Shown in pieces: positions 17,442 to 25,630 of a stretch of 64,000 nt of DNA (the first letter of the stretch is position 1; every line of letters starts with the position of its first letter). The stretch covers positions 603,633-667,632 of the forward strand of contig NZ_OMPC01000001.1 of NCBI RefSeq assembly GCF_900312675.1. The letters run 5' to 3'. Below the pieces are notes generated by a model. The model had not been told where the DNA came from, did no database searches, and worked only from the letters and a program-made list of their open reading frames with translations. The translations under genes were made by a program, and so were the position numbers. This stretch comes from Aliivibrio sp. EL58 (GTDB lineage: Bacteria; Pseudomonadota; Gammaproteobacteria; Enterobacterales; Vibrionaceae).

Positions 17442-17700
17442 AATAATTATTTTATAATTGATAGTGTGTTTAAAATATGTTTATTTTCAATTTAAATTAA
17501 GTCTGATGTTAACTTAATTTGTTTATTACTAATTAGCGATGACAAATTTAATATATTTTAGAAAAATATATTAAATAATAATTTGTGATTAAGATCATAA
17601 GTAATAAATAATAATAATAATAATGAACTATGCTGGATTGCCTACTTAATACTTTAGGAGTAGATTTGAGTGAAATTCAGTTTATAAATTATTCTCTTAT
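17442..17700. other. AT-rich promoter region of the eut operon
   Basis: The gene-free stretch 17353-17700 is very AT-rich and includes an ATA/ATT repeat run at about 17601-17623. It holds the terminator of the previous gene, a CRP-like site at 17584 and, by inference, the eut promoter. TAATGA at 17621-17626 is a possible -10 box at the spacing expected for a class II CRP promoter. AGGAG at 17656-17660 is 40 nt from the eutS ATG and instead precedes an out-of-frame TTG. Confidence 0.5.
17584..17599. promoter_or_regulatory. CRP-like site upstream of the eut operon
   Basis: TGTGA-ttaaga-TCATA is a 16-bp match to the CRP core (TGTGA-N6-TCACA), with one imperfect half. It is the only catabolite-control signal I can see for the operon. 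Confidence 0.5.
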
Positions 17701-18051
17701 ATGCTTGATCTTACATCTGGAAAAGAAAGAATTATTCAAGAGTTTGTGCCTGGTAAGCAGGTGACTTTAGCGCATCTGATTGCAAATCCAACGGAAGAAC
17801 TGTGTGAAAGAGTTGGAGTAGAGAGTCAAGGTGCTATTGGCATATTGACGCTAACTCCGGGAGAAACATCGATAATTGCTGGTGATATCGCAACAAAATC
17901 GGCTAACGTTCATATTGGGTTCCTTGATAGATTCTCCGGTGCATTGGTAATAACGGGATCTGTCGCAGCGGTTGAGGAATCGCTGAAGTCGGTATGCGAT
18001 GTATTAAATAGAACCTTGTCTTACAATGCTTGCCAAATAACAAGAACCTAA
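17701..18051 (+). CDS. eutS: Ethanolamine microcompartment shell protein EutS
   Basis: A 116-residue circularly permuted BMC-domain shell protein. [20 protein letters not shown] and the later [20 protein letters not shown] and [14 protein letters not shown] match E. coli EutS closely; it forms bent hexamers in the shell. It is the first gene of the operon. The ATG at 17701 is the only in-frame start after a stop at 17671, which gives an N-terminus about six residues longer than enterobacterial EutS and a poor ribosome-binding site. EutP starts 4 nt after the stop. Confidence 0.95.
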   Translation: MLDLTSGKERIIQEFVPGKQVTLAHLIANPTEELCERVGVESQGAIGILTLTPGETSIIAGDIATKSANVHIGFLDRFSGALVITGSVAAVEESLKSVCDVLNRTLSYNACQITRT

Positions 18052-18054
18052 TCT

Positions 18055-18507
18055 ATGAAAAAAAACTTAGATAATGTTGTTTTTATTGGAGAGGTAGATG
18101 CAGGTAAATCTGCTCTGGTTGATAAGCTAGTCAATATTGATATTAATACTGGTAAAACACAAGCGCCTATATTTTATCCAGGGAAAGTGATTGATACTCC
18201 TGGTGAGTTCATTGATAAAAGATCTTTAAATGGTGCATTGCTTACAACCGTCTGCAATATAAAAACTATTGTCCTATTACAACCTGCGAATGGAAAAAGG
18301 TTTGCTCCGCCAAGTGGGTTGTTAAATGTTTATCCAAATAAAAACATTATAGGCGTAATTAGTAAAATTGATGAATCTGACGCAGATATAGAACACGCAA
18401 AAAAATTATTTAAACAAAATAGAATTCCAGAGCCTTATTTTGAAGTCTCTATTTTTGAGCAAGATTCGATAGATAAGCTTTCTCACTATTTATTATCACT
18501 TCAGTAG
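18055..18507 (+). CDS. eutP: EutP/PduV-family P-loop protein (acetate kinase-like)
   Basis: A 150-residue small GTPase-like protein. The P-loop is GEVDAGKSAL (residues 12-21). A switch-like DTPGEF follows near residue 48, and SKID near residue 102 stands at the guanine-recognition position. Relatives in Salmonella have been described as acetate kinases in ethanolamine catabolism, and PduV localises to the microcompartment. It starts 4 nt after eutS with no strong separate ribosome-binding site, so it is probably translationally coupled. The role in acetate formation is taken from the family. Confidence 0.92.
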   Translation: MKKNLDNVVFIGEVDAGKSALVDKLVNIDINTGKTQAPIFYPGKVIDTPGEFIDKRSLNGALLTTVCNIKTIVLLQPANGKRFAPPSGLLNVYPNKNIIGVISKIDESDADIEHAKKLFKQNRIPEPYFEVSIFEQDSIDKLSHYLLSLQ

Positions 18508-18551
18508 TGTTGCTGAAGTGGTGTTGTGAAAACGGATAAGGAAGTGACGTT

Positions 18552-19250
18552 ATGAAACAGCTAATTTCTGCTGCGGATATTCGACAAGCAAAGTCTGATA
18601 AAAAGACTTACCTTGTGGCACCTATTAAAGATTTTATTATTACCCCAGAAGCTCGTGAAGTGGCAAAAGTTGAAGGCATAGAGTTGTTAGATTCAGTGCC
18701 AGTTGTGGTTGAAACTGTTGTGCCTGAATCTAAATGCAAAGCATCAGAATCAACATGTTTGAAGGATCAAACTTCACGAATTCAGGCTGAAATTGAATCA
18801 CAATTACCTCATGTAGATGCTGAAAAAAGTGCGCATATTCAGCAATTAATCACAGCTGCAATGGTTGATTTTAACCAACAACTACCAGCATCTCCTCGTC
18901 AAATTAATGATGATGGCATTGTTTTGATCCACGGTAATGCGGTGAAACTCGATGTATTTGACGGTGCTCCGGGTAAAAATATTGGCTTAACTGATGTGAT
19001 TGGTGCTAAAGAAGGCAGCAACATGGGAGTGGGCTACATGGGATGGGAGAATGCATTTTTCCCTTGGACATTAAATTATGATGAAGTGAATGTGGTTCTT
19101 GAAGGTGAACTTCATGTGAAAACGGCATCAGGGACAACCATTGCGAAACCGGGTGAAATCATCTTTATCCCTAAAAACAGCACTGTCGAGTTTGGTACGC
19201 CAACCCATGTACGTTACGTTTATATCACTTACCCTGTTGAGTGGGCATAA
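18552..19250 (+). CDS. eutQ: EutQ cupin-domain acetate kinase
   Basis: A 232-residue protein. A short N-terminal EutQ-specific part (MKQLISAADIRQAKSDKKTY and a Cys-bearing linker) is followed by a C-terminal cupin barrel from about residue 120 (GYMGWENAFFPWTLNYDEVN, VLEGELHVKTASGTTIAKPG). Family members have acetate kinase activity and are needed for ethanolamine growth under anoxic conditions. The length matches E. coli EutQ (233). AAGGAAG precedes the start. It overlaps the region of the eutT start, consistent with coupled expression. Confidence 0.93.
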   Translation: MKQLISAADIRQAKSDKKTYLVAPIKDFIITPEAREVAKVEGIELLDSVPVVVETVVPESKCKASESTCLKDQTSRIQAEIESQLPHVDAEKSAHIQQLITAAMVDFNQQLPASPRQINDDGIVLIHGNAVKLDVFDGAPGKNIGLTDVIGAKEGSNMGVGYMGWENAFFPWTLNYDEVNVVLEGELHVKTASGTTIAKPGEIIFIPKNSTVEFGTPTHVRYVYITYPVEWA

Positions 19251-19252
19251 GT

Positions 19253-20101
19253 ATGAGCACGCGCAGTATACCTAACTTTATTACTGAAGATTATCTCAAG
19301 CAGTATTTTGGTATGCGACAAAATGGTGAAATTCAGCTAGAAATTGGCACCCGTTTTACCCCTGCCGCTCAGCAAATGCTGACAGAGAAAAAAATAACGG
19401 TACGTTGGCACGATGACAAAGGCCAAGTCTTTGTAGAAACAGAATCTGTTGATCCCGTGACGCCAAAATTTGAACGTGTGCACCCACTGAAAAGCAACAA
19501 TGTTCGTCCTGAAAATAGCTGTATGTTATGCCATTCAAGTGTCGATGAGAAACCGTCATTAATGACACATCTTGACGACAGAGTACTTGTGCCTAAAACG
19601 CATCCTCGTATTTTATTACGAGGCAAGTTAGACAGCTGTATTAGCTATTGTGTTGTTGTGCAATGTGCAATGAATAAACAACCTGAAATAGTAAAATGTT
19701 TCATGGCAGATATTCGTTCGTATTTAGGGCAAATTTTACAATCAGAAGTCACTAGCCAACCCTTACCTGAACTTAATTTGGGTGAGTTTGATTCTACCGT
19801 TATTCATCAATGGTCACATAATCCATTAATGCATCTTGGTCATGATCATATGCTACCTGATGCAAATTATGGAACATTAGTGGCAGAGCTGAATTATTTA
19901 CGTGCACAAATTCGTGAATTGGAACTGACAGCGATAACGACGTTTCTTGATCCTAGCATGCAACTCACAAGCAATGGCGTAAATCGTGAAGACATTATCG
20001 CAGGTCTCAATCGTCTTTCTAGCGCCGTGTACGTGGTAATGATTTTGGTATGGCAGTACCAGAACGGGCATGAGATCGTATTGAAAGGTATTTCAAAATG
20101 A
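19253..20101 (+). CDS. eutT: EutT corrinoid adenosyltransferase
   Basis: A 282-residue enzyme that makes adenosylcobalamin for EutBC. I use the ATG at 19253, just after the eutQ stop; a GTG at 19241 is unlikely. The metal motif of Salmonella EutT is HX11CCX2C. Here it reads H77-X11-Ser89-Cys90-X2-Cys93 (CMLC), so the first cysteine is serine. The C-terminal helical part (LVAELNYLRAQIRELELTAI) is typical. The stop overlaps the eutD start (ATGA). The Ser substitution could alter the metal site but probably not the overall reaction. Confidence 0.92.
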   Translation: MSTRSIPNFITEDYLKQYFGMRQNGEIQLEIGTRFTPAAQQMLTEKKITVRWHDDKGQVFVETESVDPVTPKFERVHPLKSNNVRPENSCMLCHSSVDEKPSLMTHLDDRVLVPKTHPRILLRGKLDSCISYCVVVQCAMNKQPEIVKCFMADIRSYLGQILQSEVTSQPLPELNLGEFDSTVIHQWSHNPLMHLGHDHMLPDANYGTLVAELNYLRAQIRELELTAITTFLDPSMQLTSNGVNREDIIAGLNRLSSAVYVVMILVWQYQNGHEIVLKGISK

Positions 20102-21069
20102 CGTTATTGGATAAGTGCCGAGAAGCTTGCTTAAAACAGCCAAAGCGCATTGTTTTTCCTGATTGTAATGACGTTCGTTTGCTGCATGCGGCGAATGATT
20201 TAAAACGCGCAGGTTTAGCGGAACCTATTTTATTGGGTAGTCCGCATCTACTGCGTGATTACGCTCATAACAGCGGTGTTGCGATGCCATGTTTAACTGT
20301 GTTGTCACCAGAATTTGCAGGCTGTTTTGATGAAATGGTCGCACGTTATATAGCAAAACAACGTAAACCAATGGAGAGAGAGACCGCCATTGACTTGCTT
20401 AAACAGCCATTGAATTTTGCCATGATGATGGTGGACCAAGGGTATGCGGATATTTGTATTGCGGGTAATCAATCCTCAACAGGAGATGTGATTAGAGCCT
20501 CTTTACGTGGTGTTGGTATTGCTGAACAAAGTAACACGGTATCGAGCTTTTTTATCATGCTGTCACCGGATGGTCAAAATACGTTTGCTTTTTCAGATGC
20601 GGGAGTGATCCCACTTCCTACAGCAGAACAATTGGCTGATATCGCTATAGACACCGCGCGTAATTATCACCGTTTAACCGGTATTGAACCCCGTGTTGCC
20701 ATGTTGTCTTTTTCAACCAAAGGCAGTGCGCAGCATGCCACCATTAATCACGTTATTGAAGCCACGAACATAGTGCGAGAGCGTGAGCCAAATTTGATCA
20801 TTGAAGGTGAAGTGCAATTTGATGCAGCAATAGTTCCTGCCATTGCTTCTCAAAAAATGCCGGGAAGTAAATTAGAAGGTAGCGCAAATGTGTTTATTTT
20901 CCCATCGTTAAATGCGGGAAATATCGCCTACAAAGTAGCTCAGCGTTTAGGTGGTTACATTGCATTAGGCCCAATGCTACAGGGGCTTGCTGGTTCGGTT
21001 CATGATTTATCAAGAGGGTGCAGCGCTGACGATATCGTTGATATCTCACTACTTGCCTCTAATCTTTAA
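20098..21069 (+). CDS. eutD: EutD phosphotransacetylase
   Basis: A 323-residue phosphate acetyltransferase that converts acetyl-CoA from EutE into acetyl phosphate and recycles CoA inside the compartment. The PTA_PTB domain fills the protein, with landmarks RIVFPDCNDVRLLHAANDL, ADICIAGNQSSTGDVIRASL, and ANVFIFPSLNAGNIAYKVAQ near the C-terminus. It is slightly shorter than E. coli EutD (338), lacking part of the C-terminal tail. It overlaps eutT by 4 nt and is followed after about 40 bp by the shell genes. Confidence 0.95.
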   Translation: MTLLDKCREACLKQPKRIVFPDCNDVRLLHAANDLKRAGLAEPILLGSPHLLRDYAHNSGVAMPCLTVLSPEFAGCFDEMVARYIAKQRKPMERETAIDLLKQPLNFAMMMVDQGYADICIAGNQSSTGDVIRASLRGVGIAEQSNTVSSFFIMLSPDGQNTFAFSDAGVIPLPTAEQLADIAIDTARNYHRLTGIEPRVAMLSFSTKGSAQHATINHVIEATNIVREREPNLIIEGEVQFDAAIVPAIASQKMPGSKLEGSANVFIFPSLNAGNIAYKVAQRLGGYIALGPMLQGLAGSVHDLSRGCSADDIVDISLLASNL

Positions 21070-21109
21070 TGTTAAGTAATTAAATGACTGATATTTAAAA
21101 GGAAATAAA

Positions 21110-21439
21110 ATGGAAGCTCTAGGTATTATTGAAACAAAAGGTCTTACAGCATTGATTGAAGCATCAGATGCGATGGTAAAAGCGGCACGTGTTGAGTTAG
21201 TTGGCTACAAACAAATTGGTTCTGGCATTGTGTCGGCAATTGTTCGTGGTGACGTAGCCGCATGTAAAGCAGCAACCGATGCAGGTGCAGCAGCAGCGCA
21301 ACGTTTAGGTGAAGTGGTAGCAGTACACGTTATCCCTCGTCCACACAGTGATTTAGAAGCGATTTTCCCTATTAAACTAGAAGAAATCGCCTCAGAAAAA
21401 GAAACAACCGCGGCTAAATCGGCTCGCAATACAAAATAG
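21110..21439 (+). CDS. eutM: EutM hexameric shell protein, copy 1
   Basis: A 109-residue single BMC-domain protein. [20 protein letters not shown] and [20 protein letters not shown] are nearly identical to E. coli EutM (97 residues), the major flat-facet hexamer. The pore loop reads GYKQIGSG. A charged C-terminal tail ([19 protein letters not shown]) extends it by about 12 residues. AAAGGAAA precedes the start. A second eutM-like gene follows 23 bp later; the two differ mainly in the tail and pore-facing residues. Confidence 0.95.
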   Translation: MEALGIIETKGLTALIEASDAMVKAARVELVGYKQIGSGIVSAIVRGDVAACKAATDAGAAAAQRLGEVVAVHVIPRPHSDLEAIFPIKLEEIASEKETTAAKSARNTK

Positions 21440-21462
21440 ATATTTTAGAGAAGGGTAGAAAA

Positions 21463-21744
21463 ATGGATGCATTAGGTATTTTAGAAACCAAAGGGTTAAC
21501 GGCGTTAATTGAAGCGTCAGATGCCATGGTGAAAGCTGCTCGTGTTGAATTGGTGGGTTACCAACAAATTGGCTCGGGTTATGTCGTTGCCCTTATTCGT
21601 GGTGATGTTGCGTCATGTAAAGCCGCAACGGATGCGGGTTCTGTGGTTGCTCAGCGTTTAGGTGAGTTGGTTGCGGTACATGTTATTCCTCGTCCATCAA
21701 AAGATTTAGAAAAAGTATTCCCTATTACCCCTAAATCAAAGTAA
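21463..21744 (+). CDS. EutM-like hexameric shell protein, copy 2
   Basis: A 93-residue BMC-domain protein strongly similar to the preceding EutM, from [20 protein letters not shown] through [17 protein letters not shown]. The pore segment is [16 protein letters not shown], and AAAAQR of copy 1 is SVVAQR here. It looks like a tandem duplication that has diverged. It occupies the place near where some systems have eutK, but it lacks any C-terminal DNA-binding domain. Two EutM types would allow mixed facets or pores of different character. Confidence 0.93.
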   Translation: MDALGILETKGLTALIEASDAMVKAARVELVGYQQIGSGYVVALIRGDVASCKAATDAGSVVAQRLGELVAVHVIPRPSKDLEKVFPITPKSK

Positions 21745-21802
21745 TGGCTTGCCCTTAGATTCATGGTGGATCTAGGGGGATACCTTTTAGTAAGGAGATC
21801 TC

Positions 21803-22096
21803 ATGAGAATTGCTCGTGTTATCGGTCATGTGATTGCAACCGTACGCAGTCGAAATATGCAAATGGATAAGTTGTGTTTAGTTGAGTTTGTTAACCCTCA
21901 AGGTAAGGCCACAGGTGAAGTTCATATTGCGATGGATCAGCTCGGTGCTGGTGAAGGCGAATGGGTAATGGTGGTGTCTGGTAGCTCAGCAAGAACAGCT
22001 TATTCTGGCTCGAATGATGGGTCTCCAGTTGATCTTTGTGTTGTTGGTATTATTGATGAAGTTACCGCAGGCGGCGAGCGTTGTTACGGAAAGTAA
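21803..22096 (+). CDS. eutN: EutN pentameric vertex protein
   Basis: A 97-residue BMC-P (EutN/CcmL-type) shell protein that caps the vertices of the icosahedral compartment as pentamers. MRIARVIGHVIATVRSRNMQ, the EWVMVVSGSSAR segment and SPVDLCVVGIIDEVTAGG near the end match E. coli EutN (95 residues). AAGGAGA precedes the start. It is followed by eutE after 28 bp, as in enterobacterial operons. Confidence 0.95.
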   Translation: MRIARVIGHVIATVRSRNMQMDKLCLVEFVNPQGKATGEVHIAMDQLGAGEGEWVMVVSGSSARTAYSGSNDGSPVDLCVVGIIDEVTAGGERCYGK

Positions 22097-22124
22097 CTCT
22101 AGCAAGAGCGGTGGAGTAGTGAAC

Positions 22125-23543
22125 ATGGATCCAAAACAAATTGAAGAAATCGTAAAGCAGATTGTATTACAGCTGAATGGTAATACTCACACTGCTTTGG
22201 ATCAGAAAATCAACACGGAAAAAGGGAATTACGGCGTATTCCCAACCTTAGACGGTGCCGTTGCTGCAGCAACAAAAGCTCAAAAACAGATCAGAAGCGT
22301 TGCGTTGCGTGATGAAATGATCACTGCCATTCGTCGTATGGCGAAAAAATACGCACAAGAGCTGTCGGAAATGGCAGTGGAAGAAACGGGATTCGGTCGT
22401 GTTGAAGACAAAATTAAAAAACATATCTTAGTTTCTCAGCGTACGCCGGGTACTGAGATTTTGTCGCCTCAAGCTGCTTCGGGTGATATGGGGATGAGCT
22501 TGATGGAAAATGCCCCTTGGGGGGTGATTGCCTCAGTGACCCCAAGTACTAACCCAAGCTGTACAGTTATTAATAACGCGATCAGTATGATTGCGGGTGG
22601 AAATGCGATTGTGTTTGCACCGCACCCCGCAGCCAAAAAAGTATCTCAATATGCGATTCAATTAGTCAATAGAGCTTGTGAGAGTGTTGGTGGCCCTAAT
22701 GCTATTTGTACCACAGTAGAAACACCATCACTGGAAAACGCAGAAGCCCTATTTGTTTACCCTGGTATACATTTGTTGGTAGTTACTGGTGGCGATGCTG
22801 TGGTTGAGGCGGCTCGCCGGGTTACTGATAAGCGATTAATTGCCGCTGGTCCGGGAAATCCACCAGTAGTAGTTGATGAAACAGCAGACATTGAACGTGC
22901 GGCAGTTTCTATCGTTCAAGGTGCCTCGTTTGATAACAACATTGTGTGTGCAACAGAAAAAGAAATCATTGCCGTTGACGTGATTGCTGATGATTTAAAA
23001 GCAGCAATGTGTCGAAATGGTGCGTATTTATTGAGCCTAGATGAAGCCGAAGCCATCGCTAAAGTGGTGCTAAAAGGTTACCCAGGCGATAAGCCATCAG
23101 CCAACCCACAATGGGTAGGTCGTGATGCGTCTAAGTTGGCAGCCGCTGCCGGTATTGAGGTGCCAGAAGAGACCCGTTTGTTGATTTTTGAAGCTGAGAA
23201 ATCTCACGTATTTGCAGTGACAGAGCAAATGATGCCTATCTTACCGTTAATCCGTGCTGCAAATGCGGATCAAGCAATTGATTGGGCGGTTGAGTTAGAG
23301 AACAAAAATCGTCATACCGCAGCAATTCACTCTAAAAACATCGATGTGTTAACACGCATGGCATATGAAATGGATTGTAGTTTATTAGCGAAAAACGGTC
23401 CTGCTATTGCTGCGATTGGTGCTGGTGGCGAAGGTTGGACAACTATGACTATCTCGACCCCAACAGGTGAAGGCGTAACTAATGCGCTGACCTTTACCCG
23501 TAAACGTCGTTGTACCGCAGTAAATTCATTTAGGATTGTATAA
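22125..23543 (+). CDS. eutE: EutE acylating acetaldehyde dehydrogenase
   Basis: A 472-residue CoA-dependent aldehyde dehydrogenase that converts acetaldehyde to acetyl-CoA with NAD+. I start at ATG 22125 (MDPKQIEEIVKQIVLQLNGN) after GTGGAG; the longer open frame overlaps eutN in another register. The N-terminal ~18 residues form the amphipathic helix that targets cargo to the shell in EutE/PduP proteins. The active-site cysteine lies in ASFDNNIVCATEKE. The length matches E. coli EutE (467). It is followed 3 nt later by eutJ. Confidence 0.95.
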   Translation: MDPKQIEEIVKQIVLQLNGNTHTALDQKINTEKGNYGVFPTLDGAVAAATKAQKQIRSVALRDEMITAIRRMAKKYAQELSEMAVEETGFGRVEDKIKKHILVSQRTPGTEILSPQAASGDMGMSLMENAPWGVIASVTPSTNPSCTVINNAISMIAGGNAIVFAPHPAAKKVSQYAIQLVNRACESVGGPNAICTTVETPSLENAEALFVYPGIHLLVVTGGDAVVEAARRVTDKRLIAAGPGNPPVVVDETADIERAAVSIVQGASFDNNIVCATEKEIIAVDVIADDLKAAMCRNGAYLLSLDEAEAIAKVVLKGYPGDKPSANPQWVGRDASKLAAAAGIEVPEETRLLIFEAEKSHVFAVTEQMMPILPLIRAANADQAIDWAVELENKNRHTAAIHSKNIDVLTRMAYEMDCSLLAKNGPAIAAIGAGGEGWTTMTISTPTGEGVTNALTFTRKRRCTAVNSFRIV

Positions 23544-23546
23544 ACC

Positions 23547-24386
23547 ATGAAGACGGATTATCTAGCTAAAGCTAATGAAAACCTATTGATCATTGATGAT
23601 ATCGTGAATGACGAAACGCCATTTATCGCTCCAGAAACGATCTTTATTGGCGTTGATTTAGGCACAGCAGACATTCAAACCGTCGTCATTAATGATCAAG
23701 GGACGCCAATTGCGGCGTTCCTAGATTGGGCGGATGTCGTAAGAGATGGCGTGGTCGTCGATTACGCAGGTGCGTGTCATATTGTGCGCAGTCAACTAAA
23801 CAAAGTTCAACAGAAGTTAGGCATTGAACCAAAAGAGGTGATTACCTCTTATCCTCCGGGAACCGATCCTAGAATTTCAATCAATGTAGTGGAATCTTCA
23901 GGTGTCGTAGTAAGTCATGTAATTGATGAACCTTGCAGCGTAGCGGCACTTCTTCATATTAAAAATGGAGCAGTCGTTGACGTAGGAGGAGGCACAACAG
24001 GGACGGCCATTATTGAAAATGGTGAGCTTCAATTATCTTTAGATGAACCGTCAGGCGGTCGTCACGTAAGCTTAACGATTGCAGGTGGTTTAGGGGTTGA
24101 TATGGAAGAAGCTGAGGTATGCAAACGCCGCAGCCATGAAGATCCAATGATAGCTGCAATGGTGAGACCTGTGATTGAAAAAATGTCAGACATTGTGGCA
24201 GGTCACATTGAAAACCATCAACCTGAAGCGATTTATCTGACGGGCGGTGGCACCTTAATAAAAGGGTTTTCTGATATTTTCAAACACACCTTTCCAACCA
24301 TTGAAATTATTGAATTGTCTCGTGCCTTGTACTTAACGCCGTTAGCGATAGCAAGTTACGGACTGACCTTGCAAGAAGAGGCATAA
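23547..24386 (+). CDS. eutJ: EutJ actin/Hsp70-fold chaperone-like protein
   Basis: A 279-residue ASKHA-fold protein. The phosphate-1 loop is IFIGVDLGTADIQTVVIN, the phosphate-2 region is GAVVDVGGGTTGTAII and the adenosine motif is YLTGGGTLIKGF. EutJ is conserved next to eutE and eutG and is thought to act as an assembly or protein-folding factor for the microcompartment; its function is unproven. The length matches E. coli EutJ (278). Its stop directly abuts the eutG start. Confidence 0.93.
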   Translation: MKTDYLAKANENLLIIDDIVNDETPFIAPETIFIGVDLGTADIQTVVINDQGTPIAAFLDWADVVRDGVVVDYAGACHIVRSQLNKVQQKLGIEPKEVITSYPPGTDPRISINVVESSGVVVSHVIDEPCSVAALLHIKNGAVVDVGGGTTGTAIIENGELQLSLDEPSGGRHVSLTIAGGLGVDMEEAEVCKRRSHEDPMIAAMVRPVIEKMSDIVAGHIENHQPEAIYLTGGGTLIKGFSDIFKHTFPTIEIIELSRALYLTPLAIASYGLTLQEEA

Positions 24387-25628
24387 ATGATGACAACGCT
24401 CACTCCAAATACGATCGCAACCATAGTGACTCAAACGTTACAGCAATGCCATTTTACTACGGGTTTCACTTTTCGCTCTCCAGCGATCACCGTAACTGGA
24501 CCGTATTGTATTAACCAACTTGGTTCGGCATTGAATGAACTTGGGGCGAAGCATGTTTTATTGGTTGCCGACAAAATGGTGTGGCAATTAGGGTTAACCG
24601 CAAGCTGTGAAATTGCCATTCGATTAGCGGGGCTAACGTTAACCTTATTTACGGATATTCAAGGCGAACCAGACAGCGAGTTGGTCGCTAAAGGTATCGG
24701 AATCTTAAATGAAAGTGGTGCTGATTTTGTTTTAGGTTTAGGTGGTGGTTCAGCGTTAGACACCGCAAAAGCGATTGCTGTGTTGGGCGATTATAACGGC
24801 GCATTGACTGAGTTTAAGGTAGGTGGTTTGGCTTCTCGTCATGTGGGGTTAGGTGCCATTCCTACCACTGCAGGTACTGGTTCAGAAGCCACCGATATTA
24901 CCGTTATTAAAGACGTGATTAACAACATTAAAGTGCCAATCAAGGGGCCAGCATTAGTGCCAGATCTAGCCTTGCTTGATCCTGCATTAATGCTAGGTGT
25001 GCCTTCTCACATCACAGCAGCAACAGGGATAGATACTTTAACGCACGCCATTGAAGCCTATACCTCAAGACATTCTAATCCATTAGCTCAGGCTTATGCA
25101 TACCACTCGATTGAGATGGTAGTAAAAGCGCTACCTACTGCGGTTGGGTGTGGCGACGATATGGATATGCGCTTAAGCATGGCGATTGCCGCTTATAAAG
25201 CAGGTTTATCATTCAGTAATGCTGGGCTTGGGTTAGTTCACGCAATTTCTCATCAAGTTGGGGCGTTTTATCATATCCCTCATGGTGTGGCGAATGCCAT
25301 TTTACTGCCTTATGTGATGGTGTTTAACCGTTTATGTTGTGAAAACACCTACGCTGAAATTGCAAAAGCATTAGGGGTTGATCGCGACATGATGACACCA
25401 AGAGAGCGTTGTCAGGCAGCCATTCTAAAAGTAAGACAATTGATCTCGGATTTAGGGCTACCAAGCTCATTAGCTGAGTTTAATGTTAACCCAAGTGATT
25501 TTAGTGTTATTGCAGAACAAGCCATGTCAGACATTTGTTTAGCGGGAACGCCTCGCCAAGTAAATGCAACTCAAATTGTAACGTTACTTGAACAAGCATT
25601 AGTGGGTGACTTGAGAATGGAAGATTAA
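24387..25628 (+). CDS. eutG: EutG iron-containing alcohol dehydrogenase
   Basis: A 413-residue type III alcohol dehydrogenase that reduces acetaldehyde to ethanol and so regenerates NAD+ for EutE. The cofactor motif is GLGGGSALDTAK. Metal ligands lie in the helical half: D, H and H positions are visible in GIDTLTHAIEAY, GLVHAISHQVGAFYHIPHG. The N-terminal ~20 residues could target it to the compartment. It is slightly longer than E. coli EutG (395). Unlike the enterobacterial order, eutA follows directly; eutH is not between eutG and eutA. Confidence 0.94.
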   Translation: MMTTLTPNTIATIVTQTLQQCHFTTGFTFRSPAITVTGPYCINQLGSALNELGAKHVLLVADKMVWQLGLTASCEIAIRLAGLTLTLFTDIQGEPDSELVAKGIGILNESGADFVLGLGGGSALDTAKAIAVLGDYNGALTEFKVGGLASRHVGLGAIPTTAGTGSEATDITVIKDVINNIKVPIKGPALVPDLALLDPALMLGVPSHITAATGIDTLTHAIEAYTSRHSNPLAQAYAYHSIEMVVKALPTAVGCGDDMDMRLSMAIAAYKAGLSFSNAGLGLVHAISHQVGAFYHIPHGVANAILLPYVMVFNRLCCENTYAEIAKALGVDRDMMTPRERCQAAILKVRQLISDLGLPSSLAEFNVNPSDFSVIAEQAMSDICLAGTPRQVNATQIVTLLEQALVGDLRMED

Positions 25629-25630
25629 TC

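Noticed and set aside
17601-17623. ATA/ATT trinucleotide run before eutS as a phase-variable repeat
   Set aside because: Only a short, imperfect AT-rich run in an AT-rich promoter; nothing shows it changes length.
22014-22124. N-terminal extension of EutE
   Set aside because: It lies inside eutN in another frame and has no similarity to EutE; ATG 22125 gives the expected targeting helix.
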